From the NCBI RefSeq assembly GCF_006539165.1, contig NZ_BJMM01000016.1, positions 1 to 64,000 on the forward strand: a stretch of 64,000 nt of DNA, written 5' to 3'. The stretch comes from Streptomyces cacaoi. GTDB taxonomy: Bacteria > Actinomycetota > Actinomycetes > Streptomycetales > Streptomycetaceae. The position numbers were made by a program, and so were the translations under genes. The notes under the pieces are model-generated. The model did not search any database and was not told the origin of the DNA. It saw nothing but the letters and a program-made list of their open reading frames with translations. This document shows, one piece after another, positions 19,895 to 28,111 of this stretch; position 1 is the first letter of the stretch; every line of letters starts with the position of its first letter.

Positions 19895-20499
19895 GATGCG
19901 CCTTCCTGAGTGTGGTGCGAAGTGGCGACGGCGTCGTCGTCACGGGTACTGCTCATCGCGTTGACGCGCTCGACCCAGGCCGCGTGGTCGGCGGCGCGGT
20001 CGGAGCGGAAGCCGGAGTCGAGCGTGCGCCCGCCGAGCTGCCAGGTGACGACCAGCAGCCCGCCCTCGGTGAGGACCTTGCCGGCGATACCGGTGTCCAG
20101 CCGGGCCCCGCGCAGCCGCGCGGCGGGGACGAAGAAGTCCCGGGCGCCGGGCCGCAGCACGGTCAGCCCCTCCTCGGTGAGGGTCAGCTCGGCACGGCTG
20201 CGGGTGCCCAGGCCATGCGCGACGATCCGGTCCAGCCACTGCCCGGCACCGGTCGAGCCGTGGTAGCGGCCGGTCAGGGTCAGCAGCGGCTTCCCGGCCG
20301 TCCCGGGCACGGGTTCCGGCTCGGGCAGATCGCCCTGGAGGGTGCCGCGCCACTTCCAGCCCTGGCGCATGAGCCAGTACAGCAACGCGATGAAGAGGAT
20401 CAGTCCGACGACCCAGCCGATGCGGGCGGCCCAGTCGGTGACTTCCTGGGATTTCTGTGCGGCCGCGAGTGCGACCGCGGGGGTGGTCTCAGTGCTCAC
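19891..20499 (-). CDS. Conserved actinobacterial membrane protein of the pyr operon
   Basis: A 202-residue protein with one transmembrane helix (about 25-45, GWVVGLILFIALLYWLM) followed by a cytoplasmic domain that begins LLTLTGRYHGST and contains LTLTEEGLTVLRPG and FFVPAARLRGARLD, suggesting a compact beta-rich PH-like domain. GTG start, and 4-bp overlaps with pyrC before it and carA after it. The same position is occupied in other streptomycetes, from memory. Function unknown; a membrane role tied to pyrimidine metabolism is only inferred from coupling. Confidence 0.85.
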   Translation of the reverse strand: MSTETTPAVALAAAQKSQEVTDWAARIGWVVGLILFIALLYWLMRQGWKWRGTLQGDLPEPEPVPGTAGKPLLTLTGRYHGSTGAGQWLDRIVAHGLGTRSRAELTLTEEGLTVLRPGARDFFVPAARLRGARLDTGIAGKVLTEGGLLVVTWQLGGRTLDSGFRSDRAADHAAWVERVNAMSSTRDDDAVATSHHTQEGAS

Positions 20500-21791
20500 T
20501 GCAAGTTCCCGTCGACAACCGTCGCGCGGCCCCGCAGCCAGGTGTGGCTGACGCGTCCGGGCAGCTCACGGCCCTTGTAGGGGGTGTTGCCGCTGCGGGA
20601 GGCGAAGCCCGCGGGGTCCACCTGTCCACGGTAAGCCGGATCGAGAAGGACCAGGTTGGCGGGCTCGCCGGGGGCGACGGGCCGCCCGTGCCCGGCCAGC
20701 CGGCCGATCTCGGCGGGGCGGTGGGCCATCCGGTCGGCGACCTGGGACCAGTCCAGCAGCCCGGTGTCGACCATGGTGTGCTGCACGACCGACAGCGCCG
20801 TCTCCAGCCCGACCATCCCCATGGCGGCGGCGCCCCACTCGCAGTCCTTGTCCTCGTGCGGGTGCGGGGCGTGGTCGGTGGCGACGCAGTCGATGGTGCC
20901 GTCGGCGAGCGCCTCGCGCAGCGCCATGACGTCGGCCTCGGTACGCAGCGGCGGGTTGACCTTGTAGACGGGGTCGTAGGAGCGGACCAGCTCGTCGGTC
21001 AGCAGCAGATGGTGCGGGGTGACCTCGGCGGTCACGTTCCAGCCCTTCGACTTGGCCCAGCGCACCAGCTCCACCGAGCCCGCCGTCGACAGATGGCAGA
21101 TGTGCACCCGGGACCCGACGTGCGCGGCCAGCAGCACATCCCTGGCGATGATCGACTCCTCGGCGACGGCGGGCCAGCCGGCCAGCCCCAGCTCGGCGGA
21201 GACGACGCCCTCGTTCATCTGCGCGCCCTCGGTCAGCCGCGGCTCCTGGGCGTGCTGGGCGACGACACCGTCGAACGCCTTCACGTATTCCAGGGCACGC
21301 CGCATGATCACGGCGTCGTCCACGCACTTGCCGTCGTCGGAGAAGACCCGCACACCGGCGGCCGACTCGTGCATGGCGCCCAGCTCGGCGAGCTGCTTGC
21401 CCTCCAGCCCGACGGTGACGGCGCCGACCGGGCGCACATCGCAGTAGCCGTACTCCTTGCCCAGGCGCCACACCTGTTCGACGACGCCCGCGGTGTCGGC
21501 CACCGGGAAGGTGTTGGCCATCGCGTGCACCGCGGTGTACCCGCCCCGGGCGGCGGCCCGCGTGCCGGTCAGCACCGTCTCGGAGTCCTCCCGGCCGGGC
21601 TCGCGCAGATGGGTGTGCAGATCGACGAGGCCCGGCAGCAGCACGGCGCCCTCCGCCTCGACGACCTGTGCGCCGGGCGCCTGGACACCGCGGCCCACCT
21701 CCTGGATCGTGCCCTCGGCCAGCAGCACGTCCTGCGGTTCACCGCCGAGCACCCGGGCGCCCCGGATCAGCGTCTTGTCCGATGCGGTCAT
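20496..21791 (-). CDS. pyrC: Dihydroorotase
   Basis: Cyclises carbamoyl aspartate to dihydroorotate. The 431-residue amidohydrolase has the class I signature DLHTHLREPGREDSETVLTG with the HxH metal ligands, a later ATDHAPH metal-binding segment, and the substrate-binding MANTFP loop. It starts one base after the pyrB stop codon and its stop overlaps the next gene. Confidence 0.98.
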   Translation of the reverse strand: MTASDKTLIRGARVLGGEPQDVLLAEGTIQEVGRGVQAPGAQVVEAEGAVLLPGLVDLHTHLREPGREDSETVLTGTRAAARGGYTAVHAMANTFPVADTAGVVEQVWRLGKEYGYCDVRPVGAVTVGLEGKQLAELGAMHESAAGVRVFSDDGKCVDDAVIMRRALEYVKAFDGVVAQHAQEPRLTEGAQMNEGVVSAELGLAGWPAVAEESIIARDVLLAAHVGSRVHICHLSTAGSVELVRWAKSKGWNVTAEVTPHHLLLTDELVRSYDPVYKVNPPLRTEADVMALREALADGTIDCVATDHAPHPHEDKDCEWGAAAMGMVGLETALSVVQHTMVDTGLLDWSQVADRMAHRPAEIGRLAGHGRPVAPGEPANLVLLDPAYRGQVDPAGFASRSGNTPYKGRELPGRVSHTWLRGRATVVDGNLQ

Positions 21792-21792
21792 C

Positions 21793-22803
21793 TCAGTTGT
21801 TCTCCTCGCTGCTGCCGGCGCGGTGCTGCATGCCGGGCTCCTGGGTGGTGGACGGCGACGGTCCGGACGGCGACGACCCGCCGAGCAGCAGGTACATCAC
21901 CGCCATCCGGATACTGACCCCGTTGGTGACCTGCTCGACGGCGGTGCAGCGGGGCGAGTCGGCGACCTGCGCGGTGATCTCCATTCCCCGGTTCATCGGC
22001 CCGGGGTGCATGACGACGGCGTGCTCGGGCATCCGGGCCATCCGCTCGCCGTCCAGCCCGTAGCGGCGGGCGTACTCGCGCTCGGTGGGGAAGAAGGCGG
22101 CGTTCATCCGCTCCCGCTGGACCCGCAGCATCATCACGGCGTCCGAGGTGTCCAGCACGGCGTCCAGGTCATAGGAGACCTCGCACGGCCAGCTCTCCAC
22201 CCCGTAGGGCACGAGCGTCGGCGGTGCGACGAGCGTGACGTGCGCGCCCAGGGTGCTGAGCAGCCGGACGTCGGAGCGGGCGACCCGGCTGTGCAGGATG
22301 TCGCCGACGACGGTGACCCGCTTCCCGGCGAGGTCAGCGCCCTCCTGCCCGACGAGCCTGCGCCGCAGCGTGAAGGCGTCCAGCAGCGCCTGGGTGGGGT
22401 GTTCGTGCGTGCCGTCGCCGGCGTTGACGACGGATCCGCCGATCCAGCCGGAGGTGGCGAGCCGGTGCGGGGCGCCGGAGTCGCCGTGCCGGATGACGAC
22501 GGCGTCGGCACCCATGGCCTCCAGGGTGAGCGCGGTGTCCTTGAGGGACTCGCCCTTGGAGACGGAGGAGCCCTTCGCCGAGAAGTTGATGACGTCGGCG
22601 GACAGCCGCTTGGCGGCGGCCTCGAAGGAGATCCGGGTCCGGGTGGAGTCCTCGAAGAACAGGTTGACGATGGTGCGGCCGCGCAGCGTCGGCAGTTTCT
22701 TGATCGGCCGGTCGGCGATCCGGGCCATCTCCTCCGCGGTGTCGAGGATCAGGACGGCGTCGTCGCGGGTGAGGTCGGCGGCCGAGATGAGGTGGCGCTT
22801 CAT
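21793..22803 (-). CDS. pyrB: Aspartate carbamoyltransferase catalytic subunit
   Basis: Committed step of pyrimidine synthesis: aspartate plus carbamoyl phosphate to carbamoyl aspartate. The 336-residue product has the carbamoyl-phosphate loop FFEDSTRTRISFE, the HPTQALLDAF motif and the HPGPMNRG motif. The ATG at 22803 follows GAGG; a start 21 bases upstream is less likely. There is a 139-bp gap to pyrR with no clear terminator. The C-terminus carries about 25 extra Ser/Pro-rich residues compared with the usual domain end. Confidence 0.97.
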   Translation of the reverse strand: MKRHLISAADLTRDDAVLILDTAEEMARIADRPIKKLPTLRGRTIVNLFFEDSTRTRISFEAAAKRLSADVINFSAKGSSVSKGESLKDTALTLEAMGADAVVIRHGDSGAPHRLATSGWIGGSVVNAGDGTHEHPTQALLDAFTLRRRLVGQEGADLAGKRVTVVGDILHSRVARSDVRLLSTLGAHVTLVAPPTLVPYGVESWPCEVSYDLDAVLDTSDAVMMLRVQRERMNAAFFPTEREYARRYGLDGERMARMPEHAVVMHPGPMNRGMEITAQVADSPRCTAVEQVTNGVSIRMAVMYLLLGGSSPSGPSPSTTQEPGMQHRAGSSEENN

Positions 22804-22942
22804 CTGTTGCCTCGTGCCTTCCATGCAGGGATACGGGTGGGCACCGGGCGCGCGCAGGCGCAGCGGGCGCCGGGGGGCGCGGGCGGGTACGTGCGAAGGC
22901 ACCCCGGACGTGGGAGACGTGCGGGGGCCGGGGCGGCTGGGG

Positions 22943-23593
22943 TCAGCCCGCGGGGGCGTTGCCGCCGTGCCGGGCGTCGTCGGCGAGCTGTCCGGCGTCC
23001 TGCGCGGCGCGCGCGCCCAGCAGGACGCCGTCGTGGCCGTCCTCCTCGGCGAGCTGCACCCGGACGGTCTCCCGCTGGGAGGTGGGCAGGTTCTTGCCGA
23101 CATAGTCGGCGCGGATCGGAAGCTCCCGGTGACCGCGGTCGACGAGCACGGCGAGCTGAACGGCCCGCGGTCGCCCGATGTCACCGAGCGCATCGAGCGC
23201 GGCACGGATCGTGCGGCCGGAGTAGAGGACGTCGTCGACGAGCACGACGAGCGAGCCGTCGACCCCCTCGGCCGGGATCTCGGTGCGCGCGAGGGCGCGC
23301 GGAGGACCCATCCGCAAGTCGTCGCGGTACATCGTGATGTCGAGCGAACCGACCGGAACCGTGCGGCCGGTGATCTCTTCGAGCTTGGCTCCCAGCCGTC
23401 CGGCGAGGTGGACCCCGCGGGTGGGGATACCGAGAAGCACCACGTCGTCGGCGCCCTTGGCGCGCTCGACGATCTCGTGGGCGATGCGGGTGAGGACCCG
23501 CGCGATGTCCGGCGCCTCCAGTACGGGGCGGGCCGGAGCGGGCTGTGCGGACCCGGCAGACTCCGGGCTGCCGTGGGCGCTGCTGTCGTCCAT
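22943..23593 (-). CDS. pyrR: Bifunctional pyr operon regulator / uracil phosphoribosyltransferase
   Basis: RNA-binding regulator of pyr genes that also has phosphoribosyltransferase activity. The 216-residue protein has the PRPP motif VVLVDDVLYSGRTIRAAL and the conserved SLDITMYRDDL segment. The N-terminal 25 residues and C-terminal 25 residues are variable extensions. It is the first gene of the pyr operon, and a PyrR-binding-type hairpin abuts its ribosome binding site, indicating translational autoregulation. Confidence 0.96.
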   Translation of the reverse strand: MDDSSAHGSPESAGSAQPAPARPVLEAPDIARVLTRIAHEIVERAKGADDVVLLGIPTRGVHLAGRLGAKLEEITGRTVPVGSLDITMYRDDLRMGPPRALARTEIPAEGVDGSLVVLVDDVLYSGRTIRAALDALGDIGRPRAVQLAVLVDRGHRELPIRADYVGKNLPTSQRETVRVQLAEEDGHDGVLLGARAAQDAGQLADDARHGGNAPAG

Positions 23594-23604
23594 GAAGAAT
23601 CGGA

Positions 23605-23630
23605 CCTCCTTCCCCGCCTCACGGGACGGG
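23605..23630 (-). promoter_or_regulatory. PyrR-binding hairpin abutting the pyrR ribosome binding site
   Basis: In the leader RNA the segment UCCCGUGAGGC (23616-23626) matches the PyrR-loop consensus UCCNGNGAGGY. It is closed by a CCCG/CGGG stem (23627-23630 with 23613-23616) and followed directly by the Shine-Dalgarno AAGGAGG (23605-23611). No attenuator terminator is visible, so control is inferred to be translational, as described for mycobacterial pyr genes. Confidence 0.7.
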
Positions 23631-23725
23631 CCTTAAAGGACGTCGGTTTGTCGTCGGTCAACGCTACCAGGGGCCCGTCGAAGACCCCGCCGGGGGTGGG
23701 TGCCAGCCGTCTGGACCCCCTCGGC

Positions 23726-23754
23726 TTGACGCGGCACATTACGCTGCGTAACCT
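23726..23754 (+). promoter_or_regulatory. bldD promoter with BldD-binding box
   Basis: TTGACG (23726-23731) and TAACCT (23749-23754) are 17 bp apart. The 15-mer ATTACGCTGCGTAAC (23738-23752) fits the BldD consensus NTNACNCWGNGTNAN at every specified position and overlaps the -10 element, so BldD bound to c-di-GMP should repress its own gene. A second imperfect palindrome (CTCACAGTGAG, 23753-23763) follows. Confidence 0.8.
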
Positions 23755-23814
23755 CACAGTGAGTTACCAAGCGCGCGGCGTCGCCGCTCAGCGAAACAGC
23801 CTCCGGGGAGCCAT

Positions 23815-24315
23815 ATGTCCAGCGAATACGCCAAACAGCTCGGAGCGAAGCTCCGCGCCATCCGCACCCAGCAGGGCCTCTCCCTCCACGGTGTCGAGGA
23901 GAAGTCCCAGGGCCGCTGGAAGGCGGTCGTGGTGGGTTCGTACGAGCGCGGCGACCGGGCCGTGACCGTCCAGCGCCTGGCCGAACTGGCGGACTTCTAC
24001 GGGGTGCCGGTGCAGGAGCTGCTGCCGGGCACCACGCCGGGCGGGGCCGCCGAGCCGCCGCCGAAGCTCGTCCTCGACCTGGAGCGGCTGGCCCACGTGC
24101 CGGCCGAGAAGGCGGGCCCGCTCCAGCGGTACGCCGCCACGATCCAGTCGCAGCGCGGGGACTACAACGGCAAGGTCCTCTCGATCCGGCAGGACGACCT
24201 GCGCACGCTCGCGGTCATCTACGACCAGTCGCCCTCCGTCCTCACCGAGCAGCTCATCAGCTGGGGCGTCCTGGACGCCGACGCCCGCCGCGCGGTCTCG
24301 CACGAGGACGTCTGA
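23815..24315 (+). CDS. bldD: Developmental master repressor BldD (c-di-GMP effector)
   Basis: Represses sporulation genes during vegetative growth when dimerised by tetrameric c-di-GMP. The 166-residue protein has an XRE-type N-terminal domain (GLSLHGVEEKSQGRWKAVVV, then GSYERGD) and a C-terminal domain carrying both ligand signatures at the canonical positions: R114-G115-D116 and R125-Q-D-D128. It is divergent from pyrR, with a perfect BldD box over its promoter, and is followed by a strong terminator. Confidence 0.98.
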   Translation: MSSEYAKQLGAKLRAIRTQQGLSLHGVEEKSQGRWKAVVVGSYERGDRAVTVQRLAELADFYGVPVQELLPGTTPGGAAEPPPKLVLDLERLAHVPAEKAGPLQRYAATIQSQRGDYNGKVLSIRQDDLRTLAVIYDQSPSVLTEQLISWGVLDADARRAVSHEDV

Positions 24316-24351
24316 ACCTCCCCGCCCCCGCGGGGCCGGACGGCAGCACAT

Positions 24352-24389
24352 ACGACGGGGCGCCCCTCCTCGAAGGGGCGCCCCGTCGT
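24352..24389. terminator. Bidirectional terminator between bldD and nusB
   Basis: A perfect 15-bp stem (24352-24366 with 24375-24389, ACGACGGGGCGCCCC) and 8-base loop between the convergent 3' ends of bldD and nusB. Confidence 0.85.
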
Positions 24390-24405
24390 GCGTCGTGGGA
24401 CCGGC

Positions 24406-24831
24406 TCAGCGCAGAAGCGTCGGCTTCAGTTCCTTCAGCCGGCCCAGCAGGCCGTTGACGAAGCCCGGGGACTCGTCGGTGGAGAACTCCCTGGCGAGCT
24501 GAACGGCCTCGTCGAGGACGACGGCGTCGGGCACGTCGTCCACCCACAGCAGCTCCTGGACGCCGAGCCGCAGGATGCTGCGGTCGACGTCGGGCATGCG
24601 GTCGAGGGTCCAGCCCACCGCGTAGGTCCCGAGCAGCTCGTCGATGCGGGCCGCGTTGTCCGCGTAGCCCTCGACGAGCGTCATCGTGTACTCGGAGACC
24701 GGCGGCTGCCGGGTGTCGGTCCGTGCGTGCCGCAGCCAGTCCGCGAGCACGGTTCGGACGTCCGCACCGCGCTGGTCGGCCTCGAAGAGGATCTGGAAGG
24801 CGCGTTTGCGGGCCTTGTTGCGGGCAGCCAC
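24406..24831 (-). CDS. nusB: Transcription antitermination factor NusB
   Basis: RNA-binding partner of NusE (S10) in antitermination complexes on rRNA operons. The 141-residue all-helical protein begins MAARNKARKRAFQILFEAD, a classic NusB start, and has SILRLGVQELL and DEAVQLAREFSTDESPGFVN. It starts two bases after the efp stop codon and is co-transcribed with it. Confidence 0.97.
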   Translation of the reverse strand: MAARNKARKRAFQILFEADQRGADVRTVLADWLRHARTDTRQPPVSEYTMTLVEGYADNAARIDELLGTYAVGWTLDRMPDVDRSILRLGVQELLWVDDVPDAVVLDEAVQLAREFSTDESPGFVNGLLGRLKELKPTLLR

Positions 24832-24833
24832 GG

Positions 24834-25400
24834 TTAGCTGTTCACCCGGCCGAGGTATTCGCCGGAGCGGGTGTCGACCTTGATCTTCTCGCCGGTCGTG
24901 ATGAACAGCGGGACCTGGATCTCGTAACCGGTCTCCAGCTCGGCGGGCTTGGAGCCGCCGGTGGAGCGGTCGCCCTGCACACCGGGCTCGGTGTGCTTGA
25001 TGACCAGCTCGACGGCGGCCGGCAGCTCGACGTTGAGGACCTCGCCCTCGTGCATGGCCACCGTGGCGTCGAAGCCCTCGATGAGGTAGTTGGCCGCGTC
25101 GCCGACGGTCTTGCGGTCGACGTGGAGCTGGTCGAAGGTCTGCATGTCCATGAAGACGAAGTAGTCGCCGTCCATGTACGAGAACTGCATGTCACGTCGG
25201 TCCACGGTGGCCGTCTCGACCTTCGTGCCGGCGTTGAACGTCTTGTCGACGATCTTGCCGGAGAGCACGTTCTTCAGCTTGGTGCGGACGAAAGCGGGGC
25301 CCTTGCCGGGCTTGACGTGCTGGAACTCGACAACCGACCAGAGCTGGCCGCCGTCGAGCTTGAGCACCATGCCGTTCTTGAGGTCGTTCGTGGATGCCAC
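24834..25400 (-). CDS. efp: Elongation factor P
   Basis: Relieves ribosome stalling at polyproline stretches. The 188-residue product starts with GTG at 25400 (MASTNDLKNGMVLKLDGG), preceded by AGGAG. The tip loop reads KPGKGPAF with Lys33 at the position modified in other bacteria; the palindromic PGKGP loop is the actinobacterial form, thought to work without modification. No modification genes lie nearby. It shares an operon with nusB downstream and the peptidase-like gene upstream, the common actinobacterial order. Confidence 0.97.
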   Translation of the reverse strand: MASTNDLKNGMVLKLDGGQLWSVVEFQHVKPGKGPAFVRTKLKNVLSGKIVDKTFNAGTKVETATVDRRDMQFSYMDGDYFVFMDMQTFDQLHVDRKTVGDAANYLIEGFDATVAMHEGEVLNVELPAAVELVIKHTEPGVQGDRSTGGSKPAELETGYEIQVPLFITTGEKIKVDTRSGEYLGRVNS

Positions 25401-25491
25401 GGTCGCGGAATCTCCTGAGACTGCTGCTGCGGAGACCAGGGCGCGTGCCCGCGCCCCGTGACGGCCCGTGGGCTGAGCCCCGCGTACGGGG

Positions 25492-26745
25492 CTAGAGGGC
25501 GAGCAGCTCCTTGGTCGTGATGGTGAGTAGCTCGGGTCCGCCGTCCGCCTGCGGGCGAACGACGAGCGTGTCGTCGATCCGGACGCCGCCCCTGCCCGGG
25601 AGATGGACCCCCGGCTCGACGGTGACCGGCACACAAGCGTCCAGTTTACCCATGGCCGCAGGTGACAGCCGAGGGTCCTCACCGATTTCCAGGCCCACCC
25701 CCTGACCTGTGGTCGAACCCAGCGCCTGACCGTAGCCCGCGCCCTCCAGCACCTGCCGGGCCGCCCGGTCCACCTCACGGCACTCCACGCCCGGCTCCAG
25801 GGCCTCGCGGGCGGCCCGCTGCGCCGCGAAGACCAGGTCGTACAGCTCGATCTGCCAGTCGTCGGGCGCCGTACCGATCACGAACGTCCGGCCGATCTGG
25901 CAGCGGTAGCCGCGGTAGCGGGCGCCCAACCGCACCGTGAGGAAGTCCCCCTCCTCCACGCGCCGGTCGGTCGGCCGGTGCCCGGCCAGGCCGGAGTGGG
26001 GGCCCGTCGCCACCGAGGTGGGGAACGCCGGGCCCTCGGCGCCGTGGTCGATCAGCCGGCGGTCCAGCTCCAGCGCGAGGTGCCGCTCGGTGCGGCCGAC
26101 CAGGATCGACTCCAGCAGCTCGCCGAGCGCCTGATCGGTGATCTCGGCTGCCACACGCAGCGCGGAGATCTCCTCCTCGTCCTTGACGAGCCGCTGCTGT
26201 TCGACCGCCAGCCCGAGGTCGGCCAGACGCAGCGCGGGGGCCGCCGCACCGAGCGCCCGGTGCCGGGCGACGGTCAGATGGTGCTCCTCGACGGCCAGCG
26301 CCCGGGCCCCGCTCTCGGCGGCGAGCCGGGCGGCGGCCACGGCTGCATCCCCGGCGGCCCCGGCGGCCCCGGCGGCCCCGGCGGAACCGGCTGACCCGGC
26401 TGACCCGGCTGACCCGGCTGACCCGGCGGGCGCAGCATCGGCCGGGCCGGACGGGACGCCGGCGGCGGTGCCGGGCTCCGTCTGCGCTGCGTCCGCCGGC
26501 GGGGCCGCCTCGCGCAGATCGTCGGCGGGATGGGCGCCGCCCGCGCTCTCGCCCGGCGGGCAGAAGAGCGTGTCGTGACCGTCGGGTCCGAGCAGCAGGA
26601 CGCCGCCCTGGACCGCACGGCCGGTCAGATAGCGGACGTTGGACGGGCTGGAGACGAGCACGGCGTCGGCCGGGCCGTCGTGGGCCGTGCTCGCCGCACA
26701 GCGGTCGCGCAGTCGTGCGCGGCGGGACACATGCACCTCTGACAT
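25492..26745 (-). CDS. M24 (Xaa-Pro peptidase-like) protein with altered metal ligands
   Basis: A 417-residue pita-bread-fold protein of the PepQ/aminopeptidase P group, found beside efp in many actinobacteria. The order of motifs is intact (FPTSVATGPHSG, GDFLTV, IGRTFVIG, VTVEPGVHLPG, VRIDDT), but metal-ligand positions differ from the consensus. The Asp of DxGA is replaced in VRLGARY, the Asp of SDxTR by Gln in CQIGRT, GHGVG reads GQGVG, and the last Glu is Asp. Only the EPG glutamate is clearly kept. It is probably not a canonical dimetal peptidase. An inserted Gly/Ser/Ala repeat (AGSAGSAGSAGSAGSAG) interrupts the N-terminal domain. Confidence 0.85.
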   Translation of the reverse strand: MSEVHVSRRARLRDRCAASTAHDGPADAVLVSSPSNVRYLTGRAVQGGVLLLGPDGHDTLFCPPGESAGGAHPADDLREAAPPADAAQTEPGTAAGVPSGPADAAPAGSAGSAGSAGSAGSAGAAGAAGAAGDAAVAAARLAAESGARALAVEEHHLTVARHRALGAAAPALRLADLGLAVEQQRLVKDEEEISALRVAAEITDQALGELLESILVGRTERHLALELDRRLIDHGAEGPAFPTSVATGPHSGLAGHRPTDRRVEEGDFLTVRLGARYRGYRCQIGRTFVIGTAPDDWQIELYDLVFAAQRAAREALEPGVECREVDRAARQVLEGAGYGQALGSTTGQGVGLEIGEDPRLSPAAMGKLDACVPVTVEPGVHLPGRGGVRIDDTLVVRPQADGGPELLTITTKELLAL

Positions 26746-26820
26746 ACGCCGAGCGTACGCATTCGGGTGCGGACGGGCCGTCCGGGAGGGGCCGTGCGGG
26801 CGACATCCGGCCGCGGCACG

Positions 26821-26859
26821 GGCGTCCGCGGGCGCACGGCGGCCGGCCCCGCGGACGCC
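26821..26859 (-). terminator. Terminator downstream of the Pro-rich ATPase gene
   Basis: A perfect 12-bp stem (26821-26832 with 26848-26859, GGCGTCCGCGGG) with a 15-base loop lies between the ATPase stop codon and the start of the M24 gene. Confidence 0.6.
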
Positions 26860-26870
26860 CTCGGCGCGCG

Positions 26871-27863
26871 CTACCAGCGGACGGGGCTGGCGAGGCTGCG
26901 GGCGACGGCGCTGTCGAGCATGTGTGCCGTCTCGGCCACGTCCCGGTGCGAGTTGTCGATGATCGGCAGACCGGAGCCGTACCAGCCCGCCATCCGGCCG
27001 TGGATGTGCGCGACCTCCTCGTCGGACAGCCGCCGGTTGCCGCTGCGCTGGGCGTTCCGCTCCAGCACGACCTCCAGGCCGGGCAGCAGGACGACCGGAA
27101 TCAGTCCGGGCCCGACGTGCCGCTTCCAGCCGCCGAGGCCGACGACGGGCCAGTCCGGGAAGACCGCGTCGTCCAGGACGCAGGAGATGTGGTTGGCCAG
27201 GAAGTTGCGGGCGGCGAAGCCACAGGTGCGGCGGGCGAGGCGGTACTGCGCCTCGGAGTTGTCGTTCCAGCCGGTCTGCGGATCGGCGAAGCCGGAGCGC
27301 ACCCACTCGCGGACGTCGTCGAGGCTGATGTGGGCGGTGGGGACCGCCCGGTGCTCGGCCCAGTACCGGGCGACCGTCGTCTTGCCGGCACCGGCGGGGC
27401 CGATGAGCAGCACGGCGACGGCGGCGCGGGTGCCGTCGAGCTGTGCCGGGGTGGCGCCGGGCGCCGGCACCTGCACGGGAGCGCCGGACGGCAGCTTGAT
27501 GTGCCCGGTGGTCTCGGTGGCGGCCAGCGGCGCCGCGCCGGATGCGGGGGCCGCGGGCTGCTGCTGCGGCGGTGCCGGATGCGGCTGGTGCCGGGGGTGC
27601 GGGGGCTGCGGGGGTGGCGGCGGCTGATGCTGCTGTGCCGGGCCCGGGTGCGGAGGCGGCGGCGGACCGGGCGGCCGGCCCTGCTGCTGCGGGGAGGGCT
27701 CGTGCGGCGGCTGCTGCGGAGGCTGGGCCGCCTGCGCGGGGTGCGGCGGGTGCGGAGGATGCGGGTGCGCGGGGACCCCCGGGGGGAAGGTGCCGGGGGG
27801 AGGCGCGGGCCACTGGGTGGCCCGGGGACCTCCGTAGGCGCCATGGGCACCGCTGTGCTGCAT
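26871..27863 (-). CDS. P-loop kinase-like ATPase with Pro/Gln/His-rich N-terminus
   Basis: A 330-residue protein. Residues 1-125 are low-complexity Pro/Gln/His runs. Residues about 155-330 form a small P-loop domain: Walker A VLLIGPAGAGKTTVARYWAE, then HISLDDVREWVRSG, resembling small-molecule or zeta-toxin-like kinases in fold. The substrate is unknown. It sits between aroB and the M24/efp genes and has its own hairpin at the 3' end. The composition of the N-terminus suggests a flexible interaction tail. Confidence 0.8.
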   Translation of the reverse strand: MQHSGAHGAYGGPRATQWPAPPPGTFPPGVPAHPHPPHPPHPAQAAQPPQQPPHEPSPQQQGRPPGPPPPPHPGPAQQHQPPPPPQPPHPRHQPHPAPPQQQPAAPASGAAPLAATETTGHIKLPSGAPVQVPAPGATPAQLDGTRAAVAVLLIGPAGAGKTTVARYWAEHRAVPTAHISLDDVREWVRSGFADPQTGWNDNSEAQYRLARRTCGFAARNFLANHISCVLDDAVFPDWPVVGLGGWKRHVGPGLIPVVLLPGLEVVLERNAQRSGNRRLSDEEVAHIHGRMAGWYGSGLPIIDNSHRDVAETAHMLDSAVARSLASPVRW

Positions 27864-28066
27864 CCGGACCCCACTCCGTCTCACGTGTGCGGGCGCCGCG
27901 AGGCCGACGCCGTGTGTTTTTCGGACACCGAAGGTACCTCTCCGGGCCGTCACCGTACGAACGGCCGAAGCGGCCCCCGAGTGCCCGACGCAGCGGGGGT
28001 GTCCGGCGGTTCCGCTTCCTCTCCGCCACCGGTGGACGGGTTCCGGCGGCGGGGGGCGAGCGGGGC

Positions 28067-28102
28067 GGCGCCGGCCGCGCGGGGGCACGCGCGGCCGGCG
28101 CC
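28067..28102 (-). terminator. Terminator downstream of aroB
   Basis: A perfect 14-bp stem (28067-28080 with 28089-28102, GGCGCCGGCCGCGC) and 8-base loop immediately after the aroB stop codon. It closes the aroC-aroK-aroB operon. Confidence 0.8.
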
Positions 28103-28111
28103 GTGCGGACG

